Notes under the pieces: model-generated
Databases searched by the model: none
What the model was told of the DNA's origin: nothing
Seen by the model: the letters and a program-made list of their open reading frames with translations, nothing else
Shown: in pieces, positions 5,839 through 11,122 of the stretch
Numbering within the stretch: the first letter of the stretch is position 1
How the letters are laid out: each line of letters opens with the position of its first letter
Translations under genes and position numbers: made by a program
Virus record (IMG/VR): IMGVR_UViG_3300046680_000205
Coordinates: 1-21,207 of that record
DNA length: 21,207 bases
Source of the DNA: a virus
Reading direction: 5' to 3' (one strand)

Positions 5839-5985
5839 ATGCTGTACACGAAGAACTACGAAGTGACATTCGATAATGGTATCGAGATGCAGATCAAAGC
5901 TACATCCCTTGACGAGGCCAAGCAGCTTGCATGGTTAGAACTAGGGGATGACGAAGAGATCATCGTCCGCATCGTAGAGGAGTAA
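5839..5985 (+). CDS. 48-aa acidic ORF upstream of the tRNAs
   Basis: The reading frame is MLYTKNYEVTFDNGIEMQIK, then ATSLDEAKQLAWLEL and a C-terminal IIVRIVEE. The AAGGAGGT Shine-Dalgarno at 5826-5833 is optimal for the ATG, which makes this small gene convincing. The predicted beta-strand, helix, beta-strand pattern with a pattern of SLDEAKQLA resembles small phage proteins of unknown role. The stop lies 16 bases before the tRNA-Tyr, so it is probably on the same rightward transcript as the tRNAs. I do not recognise a named family. Confidence 0.75.
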   Translation: MLYTKNYEVTFDNGIEMQIKATSLDEAKQLAWLELGDDEEIIVRIVEE

Positions 5986-6001
5986 CACAACACCACACAA
6001 C

Positions 6002-6090
6002 GGATGTGTAGACCGCTAAGGAGGCGGGGCAGCCTGTAAAGCTGTCGTCAAACATGGGCCATCTAGGATCGTTACCTAGTACATCCACCA
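6002..6090 (+). tRNA. tRNA-Tyr (anticodon GUA), atypical D-arm and T-loop
   Basis: The acceptor GGATGTG pairs with TACATCC (7 bp, one G-U), followed by discriminator A and an encoded CCA. The anticodon arm GCAGC-CTGTAAA-GCTGT has anticodon GTA at 6036-6038. The 17-base variable arm (6046-6062, inner ATG/CAT stem) fits class II tRNA-Tyr. The T-stem CTAGG/CCTAG is perfect, but its loop is ATCGTTA rather than TTCRANY, so bases 54 and 58 are both changed. The best D-stem, CCGC/GCGG, leaves a 4-base linker after the acceptor instead of two. The fold and length (89 nt) support a tRNA; full function is less certain. Confidence 0.75.
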
Positions 6091-6164
6091 GAACTAATGA
6101 GAGGCCTGACCGCCCTCTGTCCCCTAGCCGTAAGCTATGACGGGGTCGTTAGGTCACGATCAGT

Positions 6165-6238
6165 TGGGCTGTAGTTTAGTGGTAGAACACCGGGCTTTGA
6201 ACTCGGTAGTCATGGTTCGATTCCATGCAGCCCTACCA
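6165..6238 (+). tRNA. tRNA-Gln (anticodon UUG)
   Basis: Acceptor positions 2-7 GGGCTG pair with CAGCCC. The D-arm stem is GTTT/GAAC with loop AGTGGTA. The anticodon arm is CCGGG-CTTTGAA-CTCGG, giving anticodon TTG. The variable loop is TAGT, the T-arm CATGG-TTCGATT-CCATG is canonical, and ACCA is encoded. Positions 1 and 72 are T and T, an unpaired end. Glutaminyl-tRNA synthetase is known to favour a weak 1-72 pair, so this fits tRNA-Gln. It reads CAA (and CAG by wobble). It shares the rightward transcription unit with the tRNA-Tyr. Confidence 0.93.
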
Positions 6239-6265
6239 GCGTTCCCGACCAGGGATTCCATGCCT

Positions 6266-6435
6266 CTCCCCGGCCTGTACAGGCGGCTTATCAACAGGGG
6301 AGTCCCCAAGACCATGGTGCAACGCCATGGCCTCGCTTCCGTGCAACGCGGAAGGCTTGAGCGTGCTCCTTCGGTATTCGGCCGTCCACCGTAACCGGAC
6401 ATCTCTCTCTCGCTCTGAGGGAGCACACTCAAGCC
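6266..6435 (+). ncRNA. candidate structured RNA with twin hairpins sharing loop TGCAACG
   Basis: Two adjacent perfect hairpins carry the same 7-base loop on different 6-bp stems. They are CCATGG-TGCAACG-CCATGG (6312-6330) and CTTCCG-TGCAACG-CGGAAG (6336-6354). Upstream are CTCCCC/GGGGAG (6266-6271 with 6297-6302), enclosing the palindrome GCCTGTACAGGC (6273-6284). Downstream, GGCTTGAGCGTGCTCC (6354-6369) pairs with 6420-6435 with one mismatch over 16 bases. No credible ORF covers this stretch, which follows the tRNA-Gln by 28 bases. The loops contain self-complementary TGCA, so they could kiss. It matches no RNA family I know. Confidence 0.5.
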
Positions 6436-6473
6436 AAAATGGTCCAGGCCCTCAGCGGCCCCCAAGAACCGGG

Positions 6474-6532
6474 TTCGGAAATCTCCAAAAATATTTTGGG
6501 GTCCTGGCCAAATTTTTGGATTTTTCCCGAAA
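6474..6532 (+). terminator. AU-rich hairpin pair with T tract, candidate rightward terminator
   Basis: CCAAAA-ATA-TTTTGG (6485-6499) is followed by CCAA-ATTT-TTGG (6508-6519) and then ATTTTT. The flanks TTCGGAAA and TTTCCCGAA can pair with one bulge to close the whole element. The final stem is weak, so this may be a terminator for the tRNA transcript or simply a structured, AT-rich island. If it terminates, it would shield the opposing genes at 6879-8893. Confidence 0.4.
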
Positions 6533-6878
6533 TACGTCCTCACCCTCTGCCCTCGGGCATGGTGGGGATCTCTTCCCAAGGCCTCGCGCCACATCTCCGC
6601 TCCACCTCGCACCGACACCCCCAAAACACCCTGCTGGAGACCGTACGGCCAGGCGTCATCCCCCATTGCCACCGCAGATAGCGATTGCAGGTCATCCAGT
6701 GGCCCGCCATGCCCCTGCCAGGGGTTAGCCTGTGGGGTAGTAGCCAAGTGCTCGCCAAGCCCTCAGAAGGGCTGTAAGGCGTCCTAATGGTCATTGCCTC
6801 TTCCGCTTGTCTATAAGCCCGTAGAACGGCCTGCAGTGTGCCAAGCTATGTCGGCACCTACAGACCCTCACGAACCCG
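6533..6878. other. gene-free stretch with several hairpins
   Basis: No ORF here has a ribosome site and a plausible protein; the long frames give Pro/Arg/Ser-rich shadows. Visible structures are CCCCT-GCC-AGGGG (6712-6724), AGCCCT-CAGA-AGGGCT (6758-6773) and GTGCC/GGCAC near 6838-6856. A hairpin is also repeated 57 bases apart: CCCGTAGAACGGCC (6818-6831) and CCCGTTAAACGGCC (6875-6888), the latter overlapping the end of the next gene. No long T tract follows any of them. Confidence 0.4.
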
Positions 6879-7073
6879 TTAAACGGCCTTCTGGAGACCC
6901 TGTGAGATGTACTCTTCAATGGGTACCAGGGACGCCCACGGGTAACCCTTGAACGTTGCTTTGCTCTGTGCCGATGCCGTGCCTTGTGCGTCCAGATATG
7001 CCAGGCGTGCGCCTTCAGCGTTCAGGACGACAAAACGACTAATCCCGCGTTCGTGCGGGTATTGGTAGTACAT
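6879..7073 (-). CDS. hypothetical early-region protein
   Basis: This 64-aa protein starts MYYQYPHERGISRFVVLNAE. The AAAGGAG ribosome site at good distance supports the start. It is a soluble, mixed-charge protein with no recognised domain. It is the last gene of the leftward block, separated from the previous gene by a symmetrical hairpin (7117-7143), and its stop codon lies within a repeated CCCGT...ACGGCC hairpin. The function is unknown. Confidence 0.7.
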   Translation of the reverse strand: MYYQYPHERGISRFVVLNAEGARLAYLDAQGTASAQSKATFKGYPWASLVPIEEYISQGLQKAV

Positions 7074-7116
7074 GCGTGCGCTCCTTTGCTTCCTAGAATG
7101 ATGTCGACAAATAGCG

Positions 7117-7143
7117 AAAGCCCCTAGTAGGCCTAAGGGCTTT
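7117..7143. terminator. bidirectional hairpin AAAGCCC/GGGCTTT
   Basis: A 7-bp stem (7117-7123 with 7137-7143) encloses a 13-base loop. It has TTTT on the plus side and a short T run on the minus side. It lies between two leftward genes and would act as a weak terminator in either direction. Confidence 0.45.
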
Positions 7144-7159
7144 TACTCGTTGCCGTCAA

Positions 7160-7357
7160 TCACCGAATGATGCGCACGGCCCGATATGCCGTATCGAATG
7201 CGTCACGCGCCGTTTGCCTGTCGCGCCCTTCGGCCTCCAGGTAATAGGCCTTTCGTGCCCATTGGGTCCAATGGTTCGCGAGTGCTTCATCCCGCTTGTT
7301 GCGTGCATCGCCTGCCTTTGTGCCTGCCTCAATATAGGCCGATACCGGATTAAGCAT
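7160..7357 (-). CDS. hypothetical early-region protein
   Basis: The protein is 65 aa from MLNPVSAYIEAGTKAGDARN. I prefer this start to the longer frame because AAGGGGA sits 7 bases before it, and because a separate 38-aa ORF occupies the upstream DNA. It is helical and charged (RDEALANHWTQWARKAYYLE, RDAFDTAYRAVRII), with no motif that I recognise. Its start overlaps the end of the 38-aa ORF by 8 bases, so translation is probably coupled. Confidence 0.7.
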   Translation of the reverse strand: MLNPVSAYIEAGTKAGDARNKRDEALANHWTQWARKAYYLEAEGRDRQTARDAFDTAYRAVRIIR

Positions 7358-7466
7358 TGCTGGTCCCCTTGTTCGTTGAGAATTGCCCATTGGCATAGGT
7401 TGCGCCTGACGTACCGCAGGCAGCACGCAGAATTTGTAACGCGTTGACGATCTGTTCCAGTGTCAT
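7350..7466 (-). CDS. 38-aa coupled ORF
   Basis: The reading frame is MTLEQIVNALQILRAACGTS, then GATYANGQFSTNKGTSNA. The ATG overlaps the TGA of the preceding 63-aa gene as ATGA, and its stop overlaps the next gene by 8 bases. It is too short for standard gene callers, but coding both junctions so tightly is typical of real phage genes. The family is unknown. Confidence 0.5.
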   Translation of the reverse strand: MTLEQIVNALQILRAACGTSGATYANGQFSTNKGTSNA

Positions 7467-7654
7467 AGTCCGTGCTCCCAAGTCATTCCAAGGGCTTTGC
7501 AGGCCTCATGGGCGGCTTTTGTTTTCGCCTCAATATCACGCTGCCCTTGCGGAGTGACAAACACCGATCCCAGGTACCTGTCCTCCTGTCGTAAGGCATT
7601 TTCATATGCTTTGAGGGCCTGTCGTTGCGCTGTGGTTAAACGAATCTTTGTCAT
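7463..7654 (-). CDS. hypothetical early-region protein
   Basis: This 63-aa protein reads MTKIRLTTAQRQALKAYENA...KAAHEACKALGMTWEHGL. It is basic and mostly helical. A GAGGGGA ribosome site lies 5 bases before the ATG. It sits 9 bases after the previous gene and is coupled to the 38-aa ORF downstream. I do not recognise it; small basic early proteins of this kind often act on host machinery, but that is only context. Confidence 0.7.
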   Translation of the reverse strand: MTKIRLTTAQRQALKAYENALRQEDRYLGSVFVTPQGQRDIEAKTKAAHEACKALGMTWEHGL

Positions 7655-7663
7655 ACCATCCCC

Positions 7664-7909
7664 TCAGAATTTGTAGTAGGCGATTGCGCCCGTATCGGGG
7701 CAGATGTCCACGCTATCCAGGGTCATCCCAGGGATGCACGAAAGGAACTGCATTGCCTCCCGAAGGAACCCGATGCAATCGCACAGGACAGAAAAATTCT
7801 CCGCGTCAATCATGGTCACTTCCACGTTAGGCGCGTGACCTGTAGCCGTCTCAATCGCAAGTGAGATTTGCGCGGCGAATTGGGTCTGAATGGTCTTGAT
7901 GACTGCCAT
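7664..7909 (-). CDS. hypothetical early-region protein
   Basis: The protein is 81 aa from MAVIKTIQTQFAAQISLAIE, chosen because GAGGTGA lies 5 bases upstream of this ATG. A start 14 codons earlier (MYNTKPDLTIRGET) would begin inside the TTGTACAA motif and is less likely. It contains CDCIGFLREAMQFLSCI and ends DTGAIAYYKF. No domain is recognised. The 45-base gap upstream contains the TTGTACAA copy at 7944-7951. Confidence 0.7.
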   Translation of the reverse strand: MAVIKTIQTQFAAQISLAIETATGHAPNVEVTMIDAENFSVLCDCIGFLREAMQFLSCIPGMTLDSVDICPDTGAIAYYKF

Positions 7910-7943
7910 GGTTTCACCTCGTATCGTTAAGTCTGGTTTCGTG

Positions 7944-7951
7944 TTGTACAA
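7944..7951. promoter_or_regulatory. TTGTACAA palindrome between early genes
   Basis: This exact copy extends to the 10-base palindrome GTTGTACAAC. It lies in the short gap between the 312-aa gene and the 81-aa gene, 35 bases before the latter's ATG. On the plus strand the context is TCGTGTTGTACAA, as at 2568 (plus strand) and 8957 (minus strand). Confidence 0.5.
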
Positions 7952-7954
7952 CTG

Positions 7955-8893
7955 TCACGCCGAAATAGCGCGTTGAGCGGCAAAGCGGGACTTAGTCGGA
8001 CCATGCACGATGATTACCGGGCTTGCCTTTGCTGCGCCTTTGTCATCCGTGCCATTGCATGCGCCACAGGTTGCGCACAGTTTCTTTTTACCTGCCTCTT
8101 CGGAAGCGGGGCAAACGAATTCGCCTTTGCTCACTACTTCATCGGCCGTACGGATCCGGAAGTAACGAACATTCGCCAGGCGCGCCGCTTGTGCCTCTTC
8201 GGCGTTATCTGCCGATGCCATGGTCAGACGCATAACACGGGCGCTTTGCTCTGCGCTTACTGCCAGGTTGCGCCACTGATGGGTGTAACCCGTATGGCCT
8301 TCAGCGTGCGCCGTCAGTTGCTCCCACACTTCCGCAGGCACTGCCATGGGATCACCATATGAACCCAGGCGCACCATACGGCCTGATACGAGCTTGCCAA
8401 CGTGTTCAGGCGTGGCGACAGGGTAGCGACCCAGGCCGATGCCTTTCCAGACTACCAGGGGACCTTGGAACACTCGCACGTAGCATGCGCCTCCGTTGAT
8501 CGGCCGATGCTTACAGTCTCCGCATACGCTGGAGTCATCGCCAGTCTTAAGCGCGTCTGTCGGCTTCACATCATCCCGCATGATGTACGTCTGTACCATG
8601 TTGCCGGTCTTTTCGTTCGTGCTGGCAGTGATTGCGACAACTACGATGGGAGCGCCATCCAACAGGGAAGGACCACGGTAAACGATGTAGCCATTGGGGG
8701 CCTTTGCCTTACCTTCAATCGTTACAGGGCCGTCTGACGTTGCCTCTTCCAACTGAATCCGAACGTGCGCCACGCGGTTCGATTGCTTGCCCTTCATTAC
8801 CAGGCACTCAGCGTGTGTCATCGGGTTGATGGTCAGATACTGTTTGTTGCCCGTGCGTTCGTTGATTGCAACCAGGTGGTAGAGGCGGGTCAT
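7955..8893 (-). CDS. Cys-rich early protein, 312 aa (DUF7227-like by pattern)
   Basis: The start is MTRLYHLVAINERTGNKQYL, with AAGGAAC before the ATG; the longer frame upstream runs through the promoter and is rejected. Cys124, Cys127 and Cys137 (CGDCKHR...CYV) and Cys261, Cys273, Cys276 and Cys279 (CPAS...CATCGAC) form two likely metal sites. Between them lies QGPLVVWKG...LGSYGDPMAVP then YTHQW. I recall a phage family with this layout (DUF7227), of unknown function; the name is from memory and should be checked. It is first in the leftward early block, behind a sigma70-like promoter, so it is expected to be made soon after infection. Confidence 0.85.
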   Translation of the reverse strand: MTRLYHLVAINERTGNKQYLTINPMTHAECLVMKGKQSNRVAHVRIQLEEATSDGPVTIEGKAKAPNGYIVYRGPSLLDGAPIVVVAITASTNEKTGNMVQTYIMRDDVKPTDALKTGDDSSVCGDCKHRPINGGACYVRVFQGPLVVWKGIGLGRYPVATPEHVGKLVSGRMVRLGSYGDPMAVPAEVWEQLTAHAEGHTGYTHQWRNLAVSAEQSARVMRLTMASADNAEEAQAARLANVRYFRIRTADEVVSKGEFVCPASEEAGKKKLCATCGACNGTDDKGAAKASPVIIVHGPTKSRFAAQRAISA

Positions 8894-8945
8894 CGTGAGT
8901 TCCTTAGGGGTTTGGGCTGTGCTGCGTGCTGCAGCGATGGAATGA

Positions 8946-8974
8946 ACTATAAACGCTTGTACAACACGACACAA
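8946..8974 (-). promoter_or_regulatory. sigma70-like early promoter with TTGTACAA inside the spacer
   Basis: On the minus strand a -35 TTGTGT (8969-8974), 17-base spacer and -10 TATAGT (8946-8951) lie about 53 bases before the ATG at 8893. The spacer contains TTGTACAA (8957-8964), an ideal position for a repressor to block polymerase. The -10 matches five of six consensus bases, and this is the only good leftward start visible for the early block. Confidence 0.55.
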
Positions 8975-9485
8975 GCCCATACTTGAAATTAGTTCGTGCG
9001 CCTGTTGTAAACACGCCACTGCTAACCCTGGGCAACTATCGCTTAGGCTTGCATTCCCCTGGTTTCCCTGTGTCATCCGCGCTACACCTATCGTCCTGCC
9101 ACGCGCAACAGTGCCTGCCAGGCGTTACACCCGCCACTGCCCCACGGATTCCCCTGGATTCCCTCTAGATACAGCACGCATCGCACTACATTGGATAGCT
9201 TATCCAGTGGGATCGTAATGAAATCAAGGACTTACGACGGTGTGCGCTGTCGGTCTGGCTCTGCCTGCCTGCCAAGTACCCCCCGTGCGCTCTACAGACG
9301 CTCTTCAAAAAGACCGGTAAAGCCCCTCGCGTTGTTGTTGTTGTTAGACGTAATGCGTGGGTGAGGTCTGGCCAAAACACAGACCCCCTAAGGCCCCCCG
9401 TCGGTCCCCAAAGTGACCCGTCCCCATTTCCCCACAGGTACCCCCGGTACCCCCCGGGCCGCCTAAAGTTGTACAACATTCCCCC
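8975..9485. other. divergent gene-free spacer with repeats and C-rich tract
   Basis: No ORF here is convincing. The segment ACACGCCACTGC (9011-9022) and TTCCCCTGGTTTCCCT (9054-9069) recur with small changes at 9127-9140 and 9149-9164, suggesting an old duplication. TGGATA-GCT-TATCCA (9192-9206) is a perfect hairpin. A GTT run (five units, 9331-9345) is followed by a C-rich plus strand with a tandem GGTACCCCC (9437-9454). No copy of the phage promoter core is found, so the rightward structural operon has no visible local promoter. Confidence 0.5.
9469..9476. promoter_or_regulatory. TTGTACAA palindrome abutting the first structural gene
   Basis: The 10-base palindrome GTTGTACAAC ends 8 bases before the ATG at 9486, where the ribosome site would be. 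No Shine-Dalgarno is visible here. A DNA-binding protein or an RNA-level factor at this site could control translation or passage of polymerase. Confidence 0.5.
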
Positions 9486-9830
9486 ATGAAGAACGTCCAC
9501 AAGTACCTGGCACACCCGTGGGGCCGCGAGGTTTGGTTCACGCAAGACGACAAGGCCCTCAAGGCCCTGGGCAAGAAGTTCTCCCTGAACATCGACCTCG
9601 AGGGATCCCTCGGACTCTGTTGGGGCACCTCGACCCGAGTGCTCGTCATCTGGGTACGCCCAGGCGCTGACGTCACCGTGCTCGCCCATGAGTGCTGCCA
9701 CGCGGCCTTGGACATCCTCGACTACGCGGGCATGAACCCGGCACACGCCAACGGCGAACCCATGTGCTACACGCTGCAGCGAATGCTCGAGCAGTTCACT
9801 CCCCATCTCCTCCCTCCTCAGAACTCCTAA
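9486..9830 (+). CDS. small HExxH metalloprotein (zincin-like), first gene of the rightward block
   Basis: This 114-aa protein has VTVLAHECCHAALDIL, an HExxH motif (His68, Glu69, His72), and a downstream GEPMCYTLQRML whose Glu91 could be the third metal ligand. The size and motif suggest a minimal zinc metallopeptidase fold. Phage proteins with an HE..H...E arrangement followed by a Y-L helix are frequent and mostly uncharacterised. It might process a virion protein or act on the host; that is inference. There is no recognisable Shine-Dalgarno: the bases before the ATG are a TTGTACAA palindrome and CCCCC. A GCCCC/GGGGC hairpin follows the stop. Confidence 0.75.
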   Translation: MKNVHKYLAHPWGREVWFTQDDKALKALGKKFSLNIDLEGSLGLCWGTSTRVLVIWVRPGADVTVLAHECCHAALDILDYAGMNPAHANGEPMCYTLQRMLEQFTPHLLPPQNS

Positions 9831-9853
9831 GTGCCCCCTGGGGCGCATCCCCT

Positions 9854-10573
9854 ATGGCACTCGAAACAGGCACCTACATCTCTGATCTGGTAGCGACCAA
9901 CCCGGTCGGCTCCGATCCTATCGCCCAGGCAGACGATCACATCCGTTTGGTGAAGTCCACCCTGAAGGCCACATGGCCGAACGTGAAGGGCGCAGTAACG
10001 GCCACCCACGAGAACCTCTCCAATGGCACCCCGGTAGGGTTGATCGCCATGTGGTCTGGTGGCTCGCTGCCCGCAGGCTGGACCCTCTGTAACGGGGTCG
10101 CAGTCGCCCGCTCGGATGGCACCGGCAACATCACCCCTCCGGATCTCCGGGACCGCTTCATCGTTGGCTCGGGCTACTCGTATGGCACGGGGAACGTAGG
10201 GGGCGCAGCCCTCATCCAGTTGTCGGTGGCGCAGCTTCCCGCACACAACCACACGGCCAACACGGATTCCCAAGGGAGCCACAGCCACACCGGAAGTACC
10301 GGGTGGGTCGGCGACCACCAGCACACGCTCCCGAACCTCGGCTCCGTCCAGGCGGGGTCTGACAACGGTGGTGCGAATGTCCCGGTCTCCACGGGCTACG
10401 GCTCGACCCGCTACCTGTCCCCCACGGATCCCGCAGGTGGTCACAACCACGCGTTCACCACGGATGCCGCAGGGACCCATGCCCACGGTGTCTTCGTTGG
10501 TAATACCGGTTCCGGCGCGGCTATCGAGAACCGTCCTCCCTACTACGCCTTGGCGTTCATCATGAAGGTGTAA
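9854..10573 (+). CDS. tail collar-domain fibre protein 1
   Basis: The protein is 239 aa from MALETGTYISDLVATNPVGS. The N-terminal block YISDLVATNP...QADDHIRLVKSTL is common in phage fibres. Residues about 60-115 contain GLIAMWSGGSLPAGWTLCNG and PPDLRDRFIVGSG, the phage tail collar domain (PF07484 type). Further on come LPAHNHTANTD and GSHSHTG, GGHNHAF and GTHAHG, His-rich repeats that bind metal in fibre trimers. The C-terminus is ENRPPYYALAFIMKV. It is probably an adsorption fibre tip, assembled as a trimer. The next gene is a paralogue. Longer frames upstream read through the previous gene and are rejected. Confidence 0.9.
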   Translation: MALETGTYISDLVATNPVGSDPIAQADDHIRLVKSTLKATWPNVKGAVTATHENLSNGTPVGLIAMWSGGSLPAGWTLCNGVAVARSDGTGNITPPDLRDRFIVGSGYSYGTGNVGGAALIQLSVAQLPAHNHTANTDSQGSHSHTGSTGWVGDHQHTLPNLGSVQAGSDNGGANVPVSTGYGSTRYLSPTDPAGGHNHAFTTDAAGTHAHGVFVGNTGSGAAIENRPPYYALAFIMKV

Positions 10574-10576
10574 GCC

Positions 10577-11122
10577 ATGGCTATCGAATCCGCGCAGTAC
10601 ATCAGTCAACTGGTCGCAGCCAATCCGCTGTCGACCGACGCAGTGTCCCAGGCCGACGACCATCTCCGGATGATCAAGTCGGTACTCCTCAGCACGTTCC
10701 CGAACCTGGACTCCCCGGTCACCGCCACCCCGAAGCAACTGAACAACCCGGTCCCCCAAGGTGCCGTGATTCTGTGGTCGGGGTCGGTCATCAACATCCC
10801 CGCAGGCTACGGCTTGTGCGATGGGACCCAAGGGACCCCGGATCTCCGTGGGCAGTTCGTGGTCGGGGCAGGGGGCACGTACGCGGTCAACGCTATCGGC
10901 GGCTCGGCCCTCACAGGTTTCGCAGGCTCGCACACGCACACCGAGAACACGGCCACGGCCAGCCTCCAGGTCACCAACCTCGCAGTCGCTGCGGGCGCGG
11001 GGTCGAACGTGGTCTCAGCCGTGGTGCCCCAAGGACACGTCCACACGGTCAACCAGGTCGGGGATCACCAACACTCCAGCCTCCCGCCGTACATGGCCCT
11101 CTGCTACATCATGAAACTCTAA
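10577..11122 (+). CDS. tail collar-domain fibre protein 2
   Basis: The protein is 181 aa. It shares the fibre N-terminus with its neighbour (YISQLVAANP...QADDHLRMIKSVL against YISDLVATNP...QADDHIRLVKSTL) and the collar pattern AVILWSGSV...GYGLCDG...TPDLRGQFVVGAG. It carries HTHTEN, GHVHTVN and GDHQHSS His pairs and ends LPPYMALCYIMKL. It is shorter, lacking part of the central His-rich repeats. Three bases separate it from the first copy and the next gene starts immediately after its stop, so the three are co-transcribed. It is probably the result of a tandem duplication followed by divergence, giving two fibre or collar components. Confidence 0.88.
   Translation: MAIESAQYISQLVAANPLSTDAVSQADDHLRMIKSVLLSTFPNLDSPVTATPKQLNNPVPQGAVILWSGSVINIPAGYGLCDGTQGTPDLRGQFVVGAGGTYAVNAIGGSALTGFAGSHTHTENTATASLQVTNLAVAAGAGSNVVSAVVPQGHVHTVNQVGDHQHSSLPPYMALCYIMKL

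Noticed and set aside
5649-5849. 66-aa minus-strand frame in the hub
   Set aside because: No ribosome site and a composition of CCVGSWG-type filler; it overlaps the leader of the convincing 48-aa ORF.
6091-6164. hammerhead-like CTAATGAG and a degenerate tRNA between the two tRNAs
   Set aside because: No GAAA core or matching stems for a hammerhead, and no cloverleaf; only a small CCCC/GGGG and TAGC/GCTA hairpin.
6160-6747. 195-aa minus-strand and 167-aa plus-strand frames over the tRNA-Gln and hairpin region
   Set aside because: They cross the tRNA or perfect hairpins, have no ribosome site, and translate to Pro/Arg/Ser-rich filler.
8983-9168. 61-aa plus-strand frame in the divergent spacer
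   Set aside because: TTG start, no ribosome site, and no similarity to a protein pattern.
9184-9200. CACTACATTGGATAG as a sixth phage promoter
   Set aside because: It shares only CACTAC and part of TTGGA with the core, with a missing base and no match upstream; probably chance.
9331-9345. five-unit GTT microsatellite
   Set aside because: Short, non-coding, and simple; no evidence of function.
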